Both the position numbers and the translations under genes were made by a program. Below, in pieces: positions 8,103-16,995 of a stretch of 64,000 bases of DNA. The notes under the pieces are model-generated. The model saw only the letters and a program-made list of their open reading frames with translations, searched no databases and was not told the origin of the DNA. Origin of the DNA: Mucilaginibacter xinganensis (lineage in GTDB: Bacteria > Bacteroidota > Bacteroidia > Sphingobacteriales > Sphingobacteriaceae); NCBI GenBank assembly GCA_026225055.1, contig JAMFSA010000194.1:1-64000 (forward strand), written 5' to 3'. Within the stretch, counting starts at the first letter, position 1. Every line of letters starts with the position of its first letter.

Positions 8103-8305
8103 TTCATTAAGCGTTTTTGCATCTTCTTTGTTACCGCTGGCACGTTCCCCTTAGAATTCCACCTGGACGGCTCCCAGGAACGTTTTACAGAAAGATCTTT
8201 GGGAATACAATCAACGGTAACTTTGAGGTAGATATACATCGGTCCACCTTGATAATTTTGGGGCTGTTTTAAAAAAAACATTAAGCCTAAACTTTTTTCT
8301 AACAT
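8103..8305 (-). pseudogene. N-terminal fragment of a tyrosine recombinase
   Basis: The start MLEKSLGLMFFLKQPQNYQG followed by MYIYLKVTVDCIPKDLSVKR and EPSRWNSKG is the Arm-DNA-binding domain of Bacteroidetes tyrosine integrases. After WNSKG a missing G shifts the frame: GERASGNKEDAKTLN, the normal continuation, is encoded one base out. The fragment ends at about 8103, where the VOC sequence begins. The core-binding and catalytic domains are gone. It marks an old element end or a deletion between an integrase and a neighbouring gene. Confidence 0.75.
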
Positions 8306-8637
8306 AACGATAGATTTTTAAGTGAATAAATATCGAAATGCAGCGGTAAAATGTTAAGATGTTTAATTATTGAAAATCCTGTGAATCAATAAATTAAGCC
8401 ATTTGCGTGGCATCTTTTTTTCGTCAAAAAAAGACGCCATGGATGACGCTCATTTTTTTTGCGAATCCATGTATATTTTGGCTAACTCACGGCAACAAAA
8501 AAGCCTGTAAATCAGAGATCTACAGGCTTTTGAGTGTTTTTAATGTTGCTATCAGCGGGGATCAAGGGACTCCATTAGAACACCTACAGGAAATTTTAAG
8601 GATAATTAGAGAAGTTTATAGGCAAAAATAATAGATG
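8306..8637. other. intergenic region between integrase remnant and nuclease-transposase element
   Basis: AT-rich and without a convincing gene. It contains a strong hairpin (8497-8531). A GGGGATCAAGGGACTC stretch near 8558-8573 superficially resembles a tRNA 3' part and could be an attachment-site remnant. A plus-strand frame ends in LEHLQEILRIIREVYRQK at 8631, but its upstream part does not look coding. Confidence 0.3.
8497..8531. terminator. strong hairpin terminator
   Basis: AAAAAGCCTGTA and TACAGGCTTTT form a stem of about 11 bp around a 12-base loop, with A/T runs on both sides. It can work as a terminator in either direction. Confidence 0.65.
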
Positions 8638-11555
8638 ATAGTTCCTATTTTGGTAAGCTTTAGAAAGAGATACTGATCGTGGTAAATGGTTCGTTTTATC
8701 AAAAATGATAAACTATGGAACCTCAATATCAAATCTTAGAGGCCATGCTGCACTGCCCTTACAAAGCATGGCTTCTATCAAAACAAGAATTGCCGGTTCA
8801 AACTGAACTTCCCGGCACAGGACTAAATCCAATCACTATTTTAGCCTGGCAAATTAGTCAGTCAAAAGATACAAGATCACAAGGGCTAATTAGCAAGAGC
8901 CCGAAAAATCATAAACAGGCAACCCAACTATTAGCTGATACGGAAAACTTGCTAAGTAAAAAAACGTCACCACAATTTTACAAGATACCTCACTGTTCGG
9001 CTTGCCAGTTTAAAAATGATTGCCATGATAAGCTAAAGGAAAAAAACTGTATAAGCCTCTTAGCCGGTATGACCCCAAAAGCGTTAAAAAAGTACCATAA
9101 TAGAGGAATTACTACTATAACTCAGCTTAGCCATTTATTTAAACCAAGACGCAGACGAGCACCGAATCCTCAAAGCAGCTACCTATGGGAATTAAAAGCT
9201 TTGGCCATACGGGAACAGAAGACGTTTGTTATTCAATCACCGGTGTTTAACCCTGAATCGATATCTATCTATCTTGACTTTGAAGGTACATCGGACGAAA
9301 ACCACATTTACCTTTTAGGCGGAATAATCACAACTGAAGCCAAGCTTGAGCAAAGGTTTTCCTTGTGGTCAGATCATAAAGAAAACGAACAGGCTATTTT
9401 TAAAAGCTTATTTACTTTATTGCAGGAATACCCGGATGCCGCTATCTATCATTATGGTAGTTATGAAACCAAGGCACTGAAACAAGCTGTAAAGAGATGG
9501 CCGGTATTTATTAAGCAATGGTCGGCTATTGAGAAAAGAATGGTTAACCTTTTAGGTTATTTAAGAACTCATGTTTATCCGCCTACTTACAGTAATGGTC
9601 TAAAAGAACTGGGCTTTTTTTTAGGCTTCCAATGGCAGGATTTGGATGCAGACGGTTTCTTAAGTATGCAGTGGCGTAAGCAATGGGAGGAAACGGGTTT
9701 AGATGAATGGAAAGACAAGCTGATCCGGTACAATCATGATGATTGCAAGGCATTGCTGACTGTCCACCAATGGTTTTCTAAGCTTGCTTCAGATGCGAAT
9801 ATGGAAAGCGTACAGCAAGTAGCGAAAATGAAAAAACATACCCCCTACCATTTGCAGCATAATCTTGAATTTGGCGAAGACTTCCAGCTTATTACCAAAG
9901 CCGCCTACTTTAATTACCAGCGCGATAAAATATACTGGCGGAATGAATTGAAAAAACAAACGCCATCGGCAAGTTCTCCCAGGGAAAAGCCCAAACAATT
10001 GGGCCAGGGATATATGGCGTGGCATCCGAAAAAGATTAACGAAGTTATCATTATGCCGCCGTTAAAGGCTTGTCCGGGATGTAGCCACAAGAAGCTTTAC
10101 CAAAGCCACGAAACCAAATCTTCAGTTATCCAAACCGACCTAAAGTTTACCACTTCCGGTATCAGACAGCATGTAACAGAATACAGATCTGGTACTGCTA
10201 AGTGCGCCAAATGCGGTAAAAAGACCATGAATAAGATGTTGCGTATCATGCATTACGGCGACAATCTCTTTGCGCTGGTGTTAGATTATTATGTGAATTT
10301 TCATATCAGTAACGAGATGATCAGTAAACTCATACAGGAACACTATCATATATGGGTAAGCCCGATGTATCTTGTTATGTATAAGAACAGGTGGTGGAAT
10401 AAAACATGGGCGCCGGTAGCCGTTTATATCAAAAGTACAGTGTTAAACAGCCCGTTAATCCATATTGATGAAACCACCATTAAGCTTTCCAGGGAATCCG
10501 GCTATGTATGGGTATTCGCCACTACACATACTGTATTCTATCATTATGCATCCACCCGCGAAGTCGGCTTTTTACAGGAATTGCTAAAAGATTATAAAGG
10601 CATCATTGTCTCCGATTTCTATCCCGGTTATGAAACGCTGAATGTTAAAAGCCAAAAGTGCCTCATTCACCTGATCCGTGACCTGAACGATGACCTTTTC
10701 AAAAACCAATTCGATCAGGAATACAATGTCATTGTTCCGGCTTTCAATAAATTATTGCGTAAAATCATCGAAACAGTAGATAGGCATGGTCTAAAGAAAA
10801 CATACTTAAACAAGCATGTTAAGGATGTTGATATTTTTTACAAAACATTTGTTGAACAGAATTATAAGAGCGAACTGGCACAGAAGTATGCCAAGCGATT
10901 TAAAAAGCATTGGGAGCAGCTTTGGACTTTCCTTTATTACGACAATGTTCCATGGAATAACAACAATGCAGAAGCAGCGGTAAAGGCCTTTGCACAACAT
11001 AGGCGTGGTGTAAAGGGACAGATGCACGTCAGGGGCATTACCGAATACTTGCAGATGCTTACAGTTGCTCAAACTTGCCGATATAGGAATATTTCCTTTC
11101 TTGACTTTTTAAGAAAAAAGAAAGGTATTTGGGAGAATATACAACCGTATGCATTGCCAGGTTTTCTGCCCTTTGAACAGGCCAGGCTTTATGTTCACAG
11201 ATTAGGCTTTGAGAGTTCTACCCAATGGCAGGACTGGAAAAAGCAAGGCAGAAGGGCATCCTTTATCCCTTCAAGTCCCAATTTAACTTATAAGAATGAC
11301 GGGTGGATAGACTGGCAAGATTGGATTGGCTGTGGTTTTCTTTCATTTGAAAAAGCACGTACGTTTATGCGAAAGTTGGGTCTGAAAAGCAAAAAACAAT
11401 ATTCAAAATGGTTAGTCAGCGGTAATCGCCCCAAATACATACCGTACAATCCCGAAAAAGAATATAAGCATACCGGCTGGATCAATTTGAACGACTGGTT
11501 GGGAAACTGACAAATTATTATTCAGACATAGTTGTTCATTGATTATAGGAACCAT
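8638..11555 (+). mobile_element. single-gene IS66-related element with candidate inverted ends
   Basis: The 931-codon transposase gene is bracketed by ATAGTTCCTAT at 8638-8648 and ATAGGAACCAT at 11545-11555, inverted repeats matching at 10 of 11 positions. They lie 66 bases before the ATG and 34 after the stop. I could not see a target-site duplication. Canonical IS66 elements carry tnpA, tnpB and tnpC with ends starting GTAA; here there is only one gene, and a GTAAGC at 8653 has no partner. The ends are therefore tentative. Confidence 0.4.
8715..11510 (+). CDS. RNase H-like nuclease / IS66-type transposase fusion
   Basis: A 931-residue multidomain protein. Residues 1-110 keep the cysteines of a RecB/Cas4-like iron-sulfur nuclease (C14; C94, C97, C103 in HCSACQFKNDC) but too little lies between for a PD-(D/E)XK core. 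Residues 180-360 are a YprB/TM0106-type RNase H-like exonuclease (YLDFEG with D188 and E190; YNHDDC with D342/D343). C453, C456, C497 and C500 form a zinc ribbon. Residues 510-800 match the IS66 DDE core: D585 (HIDET), D634 (SDFYPGY), E753 (NNNNAEAAVKAF). Residues 815-931 are two repeats ending GW..W.DWIG and GWINLNDWLG, like integrase-associated repeat units. All motifs look intact. It is probably a self-contained transposase with an accessory nuclease. Confidence 0.8.
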   Translation: MEPQYQILEAMLHCPYKAWLLSKQELPVQTELPGTGLNPITILAWQISQSKDTRSQGLISKSPKNHKQATQLLADTENLLSKKTSPQFYKIPHCSACQFKNDCHDKLKEKNCISLLAGMTPKALKKYHNRGITTITQLSHLFKPRRRRAPNPQSSYLWELKALAIREQKTFVIQSPVFNPESISIYLDFEGTSDENHIYLLGGIITTEAKLEQRFSLWSDHKENEQAIFKSLFTLLQEYPDAAIYHYGSYETKALKQAVKRWPVFIKQWSAIEKRMVNLLGYLRTHVYPPTYSNGLKELGFFLGFQWQDLDADGFLSMQWRKQWEETGLDEWKDKLIRYNHDDCKALLTVHQWFSKLASDANMESVQQVAKMKKHTPYHLQHNLEFGEDFQLITKAAYFNYQRDKIYWRNELKKQTPSASSPREKPKQLGQGYMAWHPKKINEVIIMPPLKACPGCSHKKLYQSHETKSSVIQTDLKFTTSGIRQHVTEYRSGTAKCAKCGKKTMNKMLRIMHYGDNLFALVLDYYVNFHISNEMISKLIQEHYHIWVSPMYLVMYKNRWWNKTWAPVAVYIKSTVLNSPLIHIDETTIKLSRESGYVWVFATTHTVFYHYASTREVGFLQELLKDYKGIIVSDFYPGYETLNVKSQKCLIHLIRDLNDDLFKNQFDQEYNVIVPAFNKLLRKIIETVDRHGLKKTYLNKHVKDVDIFYKTFVEQNYKSELAQKYAKRFKKHWEQLWTFLYYDNVPWNNNNAEAAVKAFAQHRRGVKGQMHVRGITEYLQMLTVAQTCRYRNISFLDFLRKKKGIWENIQPYALPGFLPFEQARLYVHRLGFESSTQWQDWKKQGRRASFIPSSPNLTYKNDGWIDWQDWIGCGFLSFEKARTFMRKLGLKSKKQYSKWLVSGNRPKYIPYNPEKEYKHTGWINLNDWLGN

Positions 11556-11576
11556 TTCATAAAAGATTTGAAGGCA

Positions 11577-13169
11577 TTACTCATTGTCCTCTAATGGTAA
11601 TTCTGTATCATCTGCGATAACGCTGGGTTCAATTACGTCCTCTAATAAATTAATGGTTGAATCTTTAGGCAATTCATGAACATCGCGTAGCTTTCTTGTA
11701 ATTGCTCTTGTTCGGACATTTGCCTGTTCAATTACGTTACTCGCTTCCTGTAATTTCTTTTGTGTTTTTTGCAATATTCCACCAAACTCGCTAAATTCAG
11801 TTTTAACTGCACTTAAAAGTTGCCATACTTCACTTGACCTTTTTTCTATGGCAAGAGTTCGGAAGCCCATTTGTAAACTACTCAATAACGCAGATAACGT
11901 TGTCGGCCCAGTGATGATGATTTTGTACTCGCGTTGTAACGATTCAAACAAACCAGGGGTCCGTAATACTTCAGCATATAAGCTTTCAAAAGGCAGGAAT
12001 AATATAGCGAAATCGGTTGTGTTTGGCGGGTCAACATATTTGCTACTTATTTCGGCGGCACACTTTTTTATACCTTTAACAAAATTTTTTCTATATTCTT
12101 CAATGAGATCAGTATTTGCATTTTCATAAGCCTCAATTAAGACTTCAAAATCCTCTTTCGGAAACTTGGAGTCGATTGGTAACCAGACAACCTTATCTTT
12201 TTCACCCTTACCCGGTAGTTTTATAGCAAATTCTACCATAGAATTTGAGCCTTCCTTCGTTTTAACATTTTTTGCGTATTGATCAGGTGTTAACAGTTGT
12301 TCTAATATATTTTCCAACTGGTATTCGCCTAAAATCCCTCTTGATTTAACGTTAGTCAGCACTTTCTTTAAATCTCCTACACCTGTCGCTAACTGTTGCA
12401 TATCCCCTAATCCCTTATGGACTGCTTCTAATCGCTCACTTACCTGTTTAAATGATTCCCCTAAACGTAATTCCAGCGTTTTTTGTAATTTTTCGTCAAC
12501 TGTTGTTCTCATTTCATCAAGTTTTTTTTCATTACCTGACTGCATTTCTGTTATTTTCTTTTCCAGAGTTTCTCTCATCTGGTCAAGCTTGGTCGATGTG
12601 GTAGTATTCTGTTGTGTTTGTTTTTCGAGCAAAGCGAAAAAGTTTTCCTTTTGCGCTGAATTGAAATTATCCACCGATTTGGAAAAGTCGGTTTTAAACG
12701 ATTCCAGTGCGTCCTTAACCTCTTTCCTGCCGTCTTTAGAATTTGACGTATTGGCCTCATTAAAGTCTTTAAACTTAGTATCTACCGATTGTATTAATGT
12801 ATTTAGTTTGTCCTCAAAAGATTTGGTTAGATTATTTAGATTGGTAGAAAACGTTTCTAATTGTGTTTTTTGCAAGTTGCTTGTTTCCTTTATGGAGTTG
12901 GAAATCAGGTCGCCAAACGTCTTCAAAGAGTTTGATAATTCCTCTCTGGTATTTTTTGAGGCTTCGGAAAATTCACCACGATTTGTTACAAATTCATTTT
13001 TAACCGAGGCTTCAATGCGTCCAATTTCCGACGGTAAATTATCAAGCTTAAATTTAATTTCAATGAGTTCTGTATTATTATCTTTTGAATTAGAATTTTT
13101 AATTATTAATAGCAAAGCAATTATCAATAGCAATATAACAATTGAAATTAAAATATATAATATGGTCAT
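11577..13169 (-). CDS. rmuC: RmuC-family DNA recombination protein
   Basis: A 530-residue RmuC protein. It has one N-terminal membrane segment (about residues 4-24), a long coiled coil (about 35-260) and the C-terminal PD-(D/E)XK-like domain: GILGEYQLENILEQL, WLPIDSKFPKEDFEVLIEAY, FAILFLPFESLYAEVLR and GPTTLSALLSSLQMGF. RmuC limits recombination at inverted repeats, and membrane-anchored coiled-coil nucleases of this kind recur next to defence genes. It is divergent from a SIR2-HerA pair with only 120 bases between. It may be an accessory defence gene here rather than the housekeeping copy. Confidence 0.9.
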   Translation of the reverse strand: MTILYILISIVILLLIIALLLIIKNSNSKDNNTELIEIKFKLDNLPSEIGRIEASVKNEFVTNRGEFSEASKNTREELSNSLKTFGDLISNSIKETSNLQKTQLETFSTNLNNLTKSFEDKLNTLIQSVDTKFKDFNEANTSNSKDGRKEVKDALESFKTDFSKSVDNFNSAQKENFFALLEKQTQQNTTTSTKLDQMRETLEKKITEMQSGNEKKLDEMRTTVDEKLQKTLELRLGESFKQVSERLEAVHKGLGDMQQLATGVGDLKKVLTNVKSRGILGEYQLENILEQLLTPDQYAKNVKTKEGSNSMVEFAIKLPGKGEKDKVVWLPIDSKFPKEDFEVLIEAYENANTDLIEEYRKNFVKGIKKCAAEISSKYVDPPNTTDFAILFLPFESLYAEVLRTPGLFESLQREYKIIITGPTTLSALLSSLQMGFRTLAIEKRSSEVWQLLSAVKTEFSEFGGILQKTQKKLQEASNVIEQANVRTRAITRKLRDVHELPKDSTINLLEDVIEPSVIADDTELPLEDNE

Positions 13170-13289
13170 TGTTTAGGATTTTAATAGAAGTATAATAAAG
13201 GTTGTAATAATTAGTACTAATTTAGGCTATTATTCAGCAGTGTTTATATTCCCACCAATAAATACTCAATAAATATAACCATTTAAACC

Positions 13290-14594
13290 ATGCCTTACCA
13301 CGATCCAATCAGACAATCCAAATACTTGCGCCAAACACTATCTCAAGATAAAAAACCAGTTGGTTTTTTCATTTCAGCAGGATGCCCATTGGCTGTAAAA
13401 ATGCCTGATAAGCAATGGCCATTGATTCCTGATGTCGCTGGTTTAACAAAATATGTTTCAGAAAGCTTATTAAAAGAAGTTGAGAAAAAAGAAGGTGAAA
13501 AGAGCGTAAGTGACGTTTATTCAAAATTGCTTGAGGAAATTATAAAATCAGGTATTACTGAACCTAACATAGAGGATATATTAAGTTTTGTTAGAGGGTT
13601 AAAGCAGGTTTCGATTGGTGCGGCGGATGTTCGCGGATTTATTGAAACTGATTTAAAATTATTAGAAATAAAGATTTGCCAAAAAATATCAGATAAATTA
13701 AAGGTATCGCTTCCTGATAACAAAACCCCTTATCACAATTTAGCGAGGTGGATAAATAATATTGAGCGAGATACGCCAATAGAAATTTTCACAACAAATT
13801 ATGATTTATTAATTGAAGAAGCTTTTGAAGACATTTCTGTTCCCTATTTTGATGGGTTTGTAGGTGCCAGGCGGCCATTTTTTGATTTACGGGCTGTCGA
13901 AGATTCTTTGATTCCAATTCATTGGTCGAGGCTTTGGAAGATACATGGGTCAATCAACTGGTATCTTCATAATGGTAAAGATGTATATAGATCGACAAGT
14001 TTAAACGAAAGCGATTCTTATATCATTCACCCATCCCACTTAAAATATGATCAAAGTAGGAAAATGCCATATTTGGCCTTAATTGATAGATTAAATAGCT
14101 TTTTAAGGCAAAACTCTGCCGTGTTAATTATGTCTGGGTATTCATTTAGTGATGAACATTTGAATGATACTATCATTAACGCCTTGAAAGCAAACCCTAC
14201 GGCGATGGTTATAGGATTAATGTATGGAACGTTAACATATAAGGAAGAAAAAACAGATGGCAATACTAAAACAGAAAAGACAATTATAAGATATGAGAAA
14301 GCTTTAAAATTAGCTGAAAAGAGGTCTAATCTAAGCATTTGGGCATTTGATGAAGCCATAATAGGTGGTTTGCGGGCAAAGTGGTTACCAACTAAAAAAG
14401 ACTACGACCCCGAAGAAAATATTGCAAACGCAGTAAAGGAGAAAGTTCATAAAATATTAGGAGCTGATGAAAAAGAAACTGGAGAAACATATTCCTCATT
14501 TGAATTTCATTTAGGCGATTTCTCCCTGTTAGGTGATTTCTTGCAGGAATTGATTGGCAAAGAGCAGTTTAAAGTAGAGGAACATGGAAAGTAA
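13290..14594 (+). CDS. SIR2-domain NAD+ hydrolase of a SIR2-HerA defence system
   Basis: A 434-residue SIR2-family protein. The nucleotide-binding start GFFISAGCPLAV, the FTTNYDLLIEEAF segment and the WKIHGSINW histidine motif near residue 218 are clear. A SGYSFSDEHLN motif follows near residue 285. In SIR2-HerA systems this subunit depletes NAD+ when phage infection is sensed. Its stop overlaps the next gene by 11 bases, and that gene encodes the HerA ATPase, which fixes the assignment. The assembly is cytoplasmic. Whether this pair protects against phage has to be tested. Confidence 0.85.
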   Translation: MPYHDPIRQSKYLRQTLSQDKKPVGFFISAGCPLAVKMPDKQWPLIPDVAGLTKYVSESLLKEVEKKEGEKSVSDVYSKLLEEIIKSGITEPNIEDILSFVRGLKQVSIGAADVRGFIETDLKLLEIKICQKISDKLKVSLPDNKTPYHNLARWINNIERDTPIEIFTTNYDLLIEEAFEDISVPYFDGFVGARRPFFDLRAVEDSLIPIHWSRLWKIHGSINWYLHNGKDVYRSTSLNESDSYIIHPSHLKYDQSRKMPYLALIDRLNSFLRQNSAVLIMSGYSFSDEHLNDTIINALKANPTAMVIGLMYGTLTYKEEKTDGNTKTEKTIIRYEKALKLAEKRSNLSIWAFDEAIIGGLRAKWLPTKKDYDPEENIANAVKEKVHKILGADEKETGETYSSFEFHLGDFSLLGDFLQELIGKEQFKVEEHGK

Positions 14595-16683
14595 ATCTAC
14601 GTACCTCGGTACTATTCAAGATGTCAATGGTACTACTATAAGTGTAACGTTAGGAAATTCAGCCTTATCGGGGCTAACTTATGTAGATGGTGAGGGATAT
14701 AGAATTGGACAGATCGGTAGCTTTGTTAAAATTCCAATAGGTTACATAGAGTTATTCGGAATTGTGACCCAGGTAGGCGCCAGCGCAGTTCCGCCAAATC
14801 AACAATTAAACCAACCTTATGGTAATAGGTGGCTAACAGTACAGTTACTTGGAGAGGGGCAGAAAAATGGGCGTTTTGCAAGGGGACTATCACAATATCC
14901 AACAATTGGAGATGAGGTTCATTTAGTTTCTGAATCTGATCTAAAAGATATTTATGGACAACCTGACAGACCATACTTTGTAAAAGTAGGTCATATTTCG
15001 GGTGCTGAATCTATTTCAGCTCTCATAGATATAAATAAATTAATAACCAGGCATAGTGCCGTTGTAGGGACAACCGGTTCGGGAAAATCTACTACCGTTG
15101 CCTCATTAATGAATGCACTTTCAAATGAGAAAGTATATCCCTCTGCTCGAATTATAATAATTGATATACATGGTGAATATAGTCAAGCACTAAGGGAAAA
15201 GTCTAATATTTATAAAGTAAATGCTGATAAGTCTATTGGTGAAAATGAGTTATATCTACCTTTTTGGGCTCTTGATTTTGAAGAACTTGTTCAAATTAGT
15301 TTTGGTGGTTTTGCAAACGAAAAAGATAAAACAGTCGTTCTTGAACGTATTTTAGAAAAAAAGAAAGAATCAATAATTCACAAATCAAGGCCAGGTGCTT
15401 CAATTGATAATTTAAGTGTTGATGTACCAATCCCTTTTAGTTTAAATCATCTATGGTATGAGTTATATACAGAAACATTAGGCAAATATTATCGAAACAG
15501 GACAGGTAATCCTAAAGATAATTTGGCGTTTGATCTTGACGGTGAGGATAATGAATTAAAAGGTGACCCTATCACCGCAACACCCCCAATTTTTAAAAAA
15601 ATAAATACCGCCGCAGCCAATGGAGAACTTGTCGGGCATCTACCTGACACACTAAACATAGGCCAACAATTGCATTCATTAGGCTCAAAACTTAGAGTGC
15701 CCCGCTATGACTTTTTATTTAAACCTGGAGAATGGTTGCCAAATGAAAATGGAGAGGTTACAAAAGATCTTGATGAGTTATTATCCGGATGGTTGGGAAC
15801 CGACAAACCTGTAACTATTTTAGACTTATCAGGCATTCCGTCCACTATATTAAATCTCATAATCGGTGTTTTATTGCGAATTTTATATGATGCCCTTTTT
15901 TGGGCAAGAAAATTATCGGAAGGGGGAAGAAATCGCCCCCTGCTAATTGTGATGGAAGAAGCACACAATTATCTAAATGATAATTTTTCCGGGTTAGCGT
16001 CATTAACCGTTCAACGGATTGTAAAAGAAGGTAGAAAGTACGGCATAGGTGCGATGATCGTTAGTCAAAGACCGTCAGAAATCAATTCAACAATATTATC
16101 ACAATGCGGAACTTTTTTTGCGTTACGTTTATCAAATAGTACTGATAGGTCACATATAACAAGTGCTGTTACCGACAATCTTGAGGGTTTGACAAACATG
16201 CTACCTATTTTACGTACTGGAGAGGCAATAATCTTGGGTGAAGCTGTAAAGCTACCCATGCGTGTTTTAATAGAGTCGCCCGATAAAGAAAAGCGTCCTG
16301 ATAGTTTTGATCCTGTTGTTTATGATGAAAAACCGCCCTTTGATAGTAATACACCGGGCGGCTGGGGTATAAAACGAACTGTTTCAGAGCAGGATTATAA
16401 AGATATGATGCAGGTTTGGCGCGCTCAAAATCCTACTTCACCTAAAATTGTAACTCAAAATAAAATGGAAAAGATACCTGTACAATCATCGACCATCATG
16501 GCAATCGCTTATGATGAAGATTCACAAACTTTAGAAATAGATTTTTTAAGCGGAACTTGTTATCAGTATTTTGATGTACCCTCTGTAACCGCAAAAGAGT
16601 TCATAGATAGCCCAATCGAAGGTTCACATGGAAAACATTTATCGCAGCATATAAAAGGGATATACAGGTATGCCAAAGTATAA
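14584..16683 (+). CDS. HerA/DUF87 ATPase with C-terminal KTSC domain
   Basis: A 699-residue HerA-like ATPase partner of the SIR2 protein. An N-terminal HAS-barrel-like region precedes Walker A GTTGSGKST (162-170) and IIIDIHGEYSQAL. Walker B is LLIVMEEAHNYL (about 455), followed by the arginine/sensor segment EGRKYGIGAMIVSQRPSEI. The last 70 residues (STIMAIAYDEDSQTLEIDFL...YQYFDVP) are a KTSC domain, an addition I do not associate with the characterised SIR2-HerA systems. HerA hexamers act as the scaffold and DNA-sensing motor. Translational coupling to the SIR2 gene is evident. Confidence 0.87.
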   Translation: MESKSTYLGTIQDVNGTTISVTLGNSALSGLTYVDGEGYRIGQIGSFVKIPIGYIELFGIVTQVGASAVPPNQQLNQPYGNRWLTVQLLGEGQKNGRFARGLSQYPTIGDEVHLVSESDLKDIYGQPDRPYFVKVGHISGAESISALIDINKLITRHSAVVGTTGSGKSTTVASLMNALSNEKVYPSARIIIIDIHGEYSQALREKSNIYKVNADKSIGENELYLPFWALDFEELVQISFGGFANEKDKTVVLERILEKKKESIIHKSRPGASIDNLSVDVPIPFSLNHLWYELYTETLGKYYRNRTGNPKDNLAFDLDGEDNELKGDPITATPPIFKKINTAAANGELVGHLPDTLNIGQQLHSLGSKLRVPRYDFLFKPGEWLPNENGEVTKDLDELLSGWLGTDKPVTILDLSGIPSTILNLIIGVLLRILYDALFWARKLSEGGRNRPLLIVMEEAHNYLNDNFSGLASLTVQRIVKEGRKYGIGAMIVSQRPSEINSTILSQCGTFFALRLSNSTDRSHITSAVTDNLEGLTNMLPILRTGEAIILGEAVKLPMRVLIESPDKEKRPDSFDPVVYDEKPPFDSNTPGGWGIKRTVSEQDYKDMMQVWRAQNPTSPKIVTQNKMEKIPVQSSTIMAIAYDEDSQTLEIDFLSGTCYQYFDVPSVTAKEFIDSPIEGSHGKHLSQHIKGIYRYAKV

Positions 16684-16715
16684 TAATTATGGCGATTAAT
16701 ATCGCCTACCATAAC

Positions 16716-16985
16716 TTAAGTATTAAATAACAAGGCTGCGGCCATTTTAAATTTATTGTTTTTACTGTGGCTTTTCGCATATTTTATAATACGGTCGTTT
16801 TCAAATAGTACGGTATAATCGTAGGAATGGAACAACTGTCAGAAAATACCTTACTGCTTCTTACCATAGCAGGGCGGTGTTTATTGATTATCCCATCGGC
16901 CAGTTCTGCGTGTTGTATCCACATATCAAAACTCATTAATCCGAAGTCCAAAGTTTTTGCATAACCTTTTCCATAGAAACTTAAA
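16716..16985 (-). pseudogene. truncated, frameshifted copy of the 126-aa protein at 21068
   Basis: Minus-strand residues AKTLDFGLMSFDMWIQHAEL, HRPAMVRSSKVFS and, after a frameshift, FHSYDYTVLFENDRIIKYAK match the intact protein encoded at 21068-21448 almost residue for residue. One base is missing in the GAACAG codons after VFS, at about 16848. The homology fades at about 16985, just before the DUF4365 start, so the first 45 or so codons are gone. The two copies lie in the same orientation on either side of the 17.0-20.9 kb cargo. Confidence 0.82.
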
Positions 16986-16995
16986 AAAACTAATA

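Noticed and set aside
12589..13176. 195-codon plus-strand frame rich in Ser, Phe and Leu
   Set aside because: It is antisense to the coiled coil of RmuC, whose regular composition keeps the opposite strand open.
16691..16706. Palindrome GGCGATTAATATCGCC after the HerA gene
   Set aside because: The stem is only six base pairs and no T-run follows on the plus strand, so I did not call a terminator.
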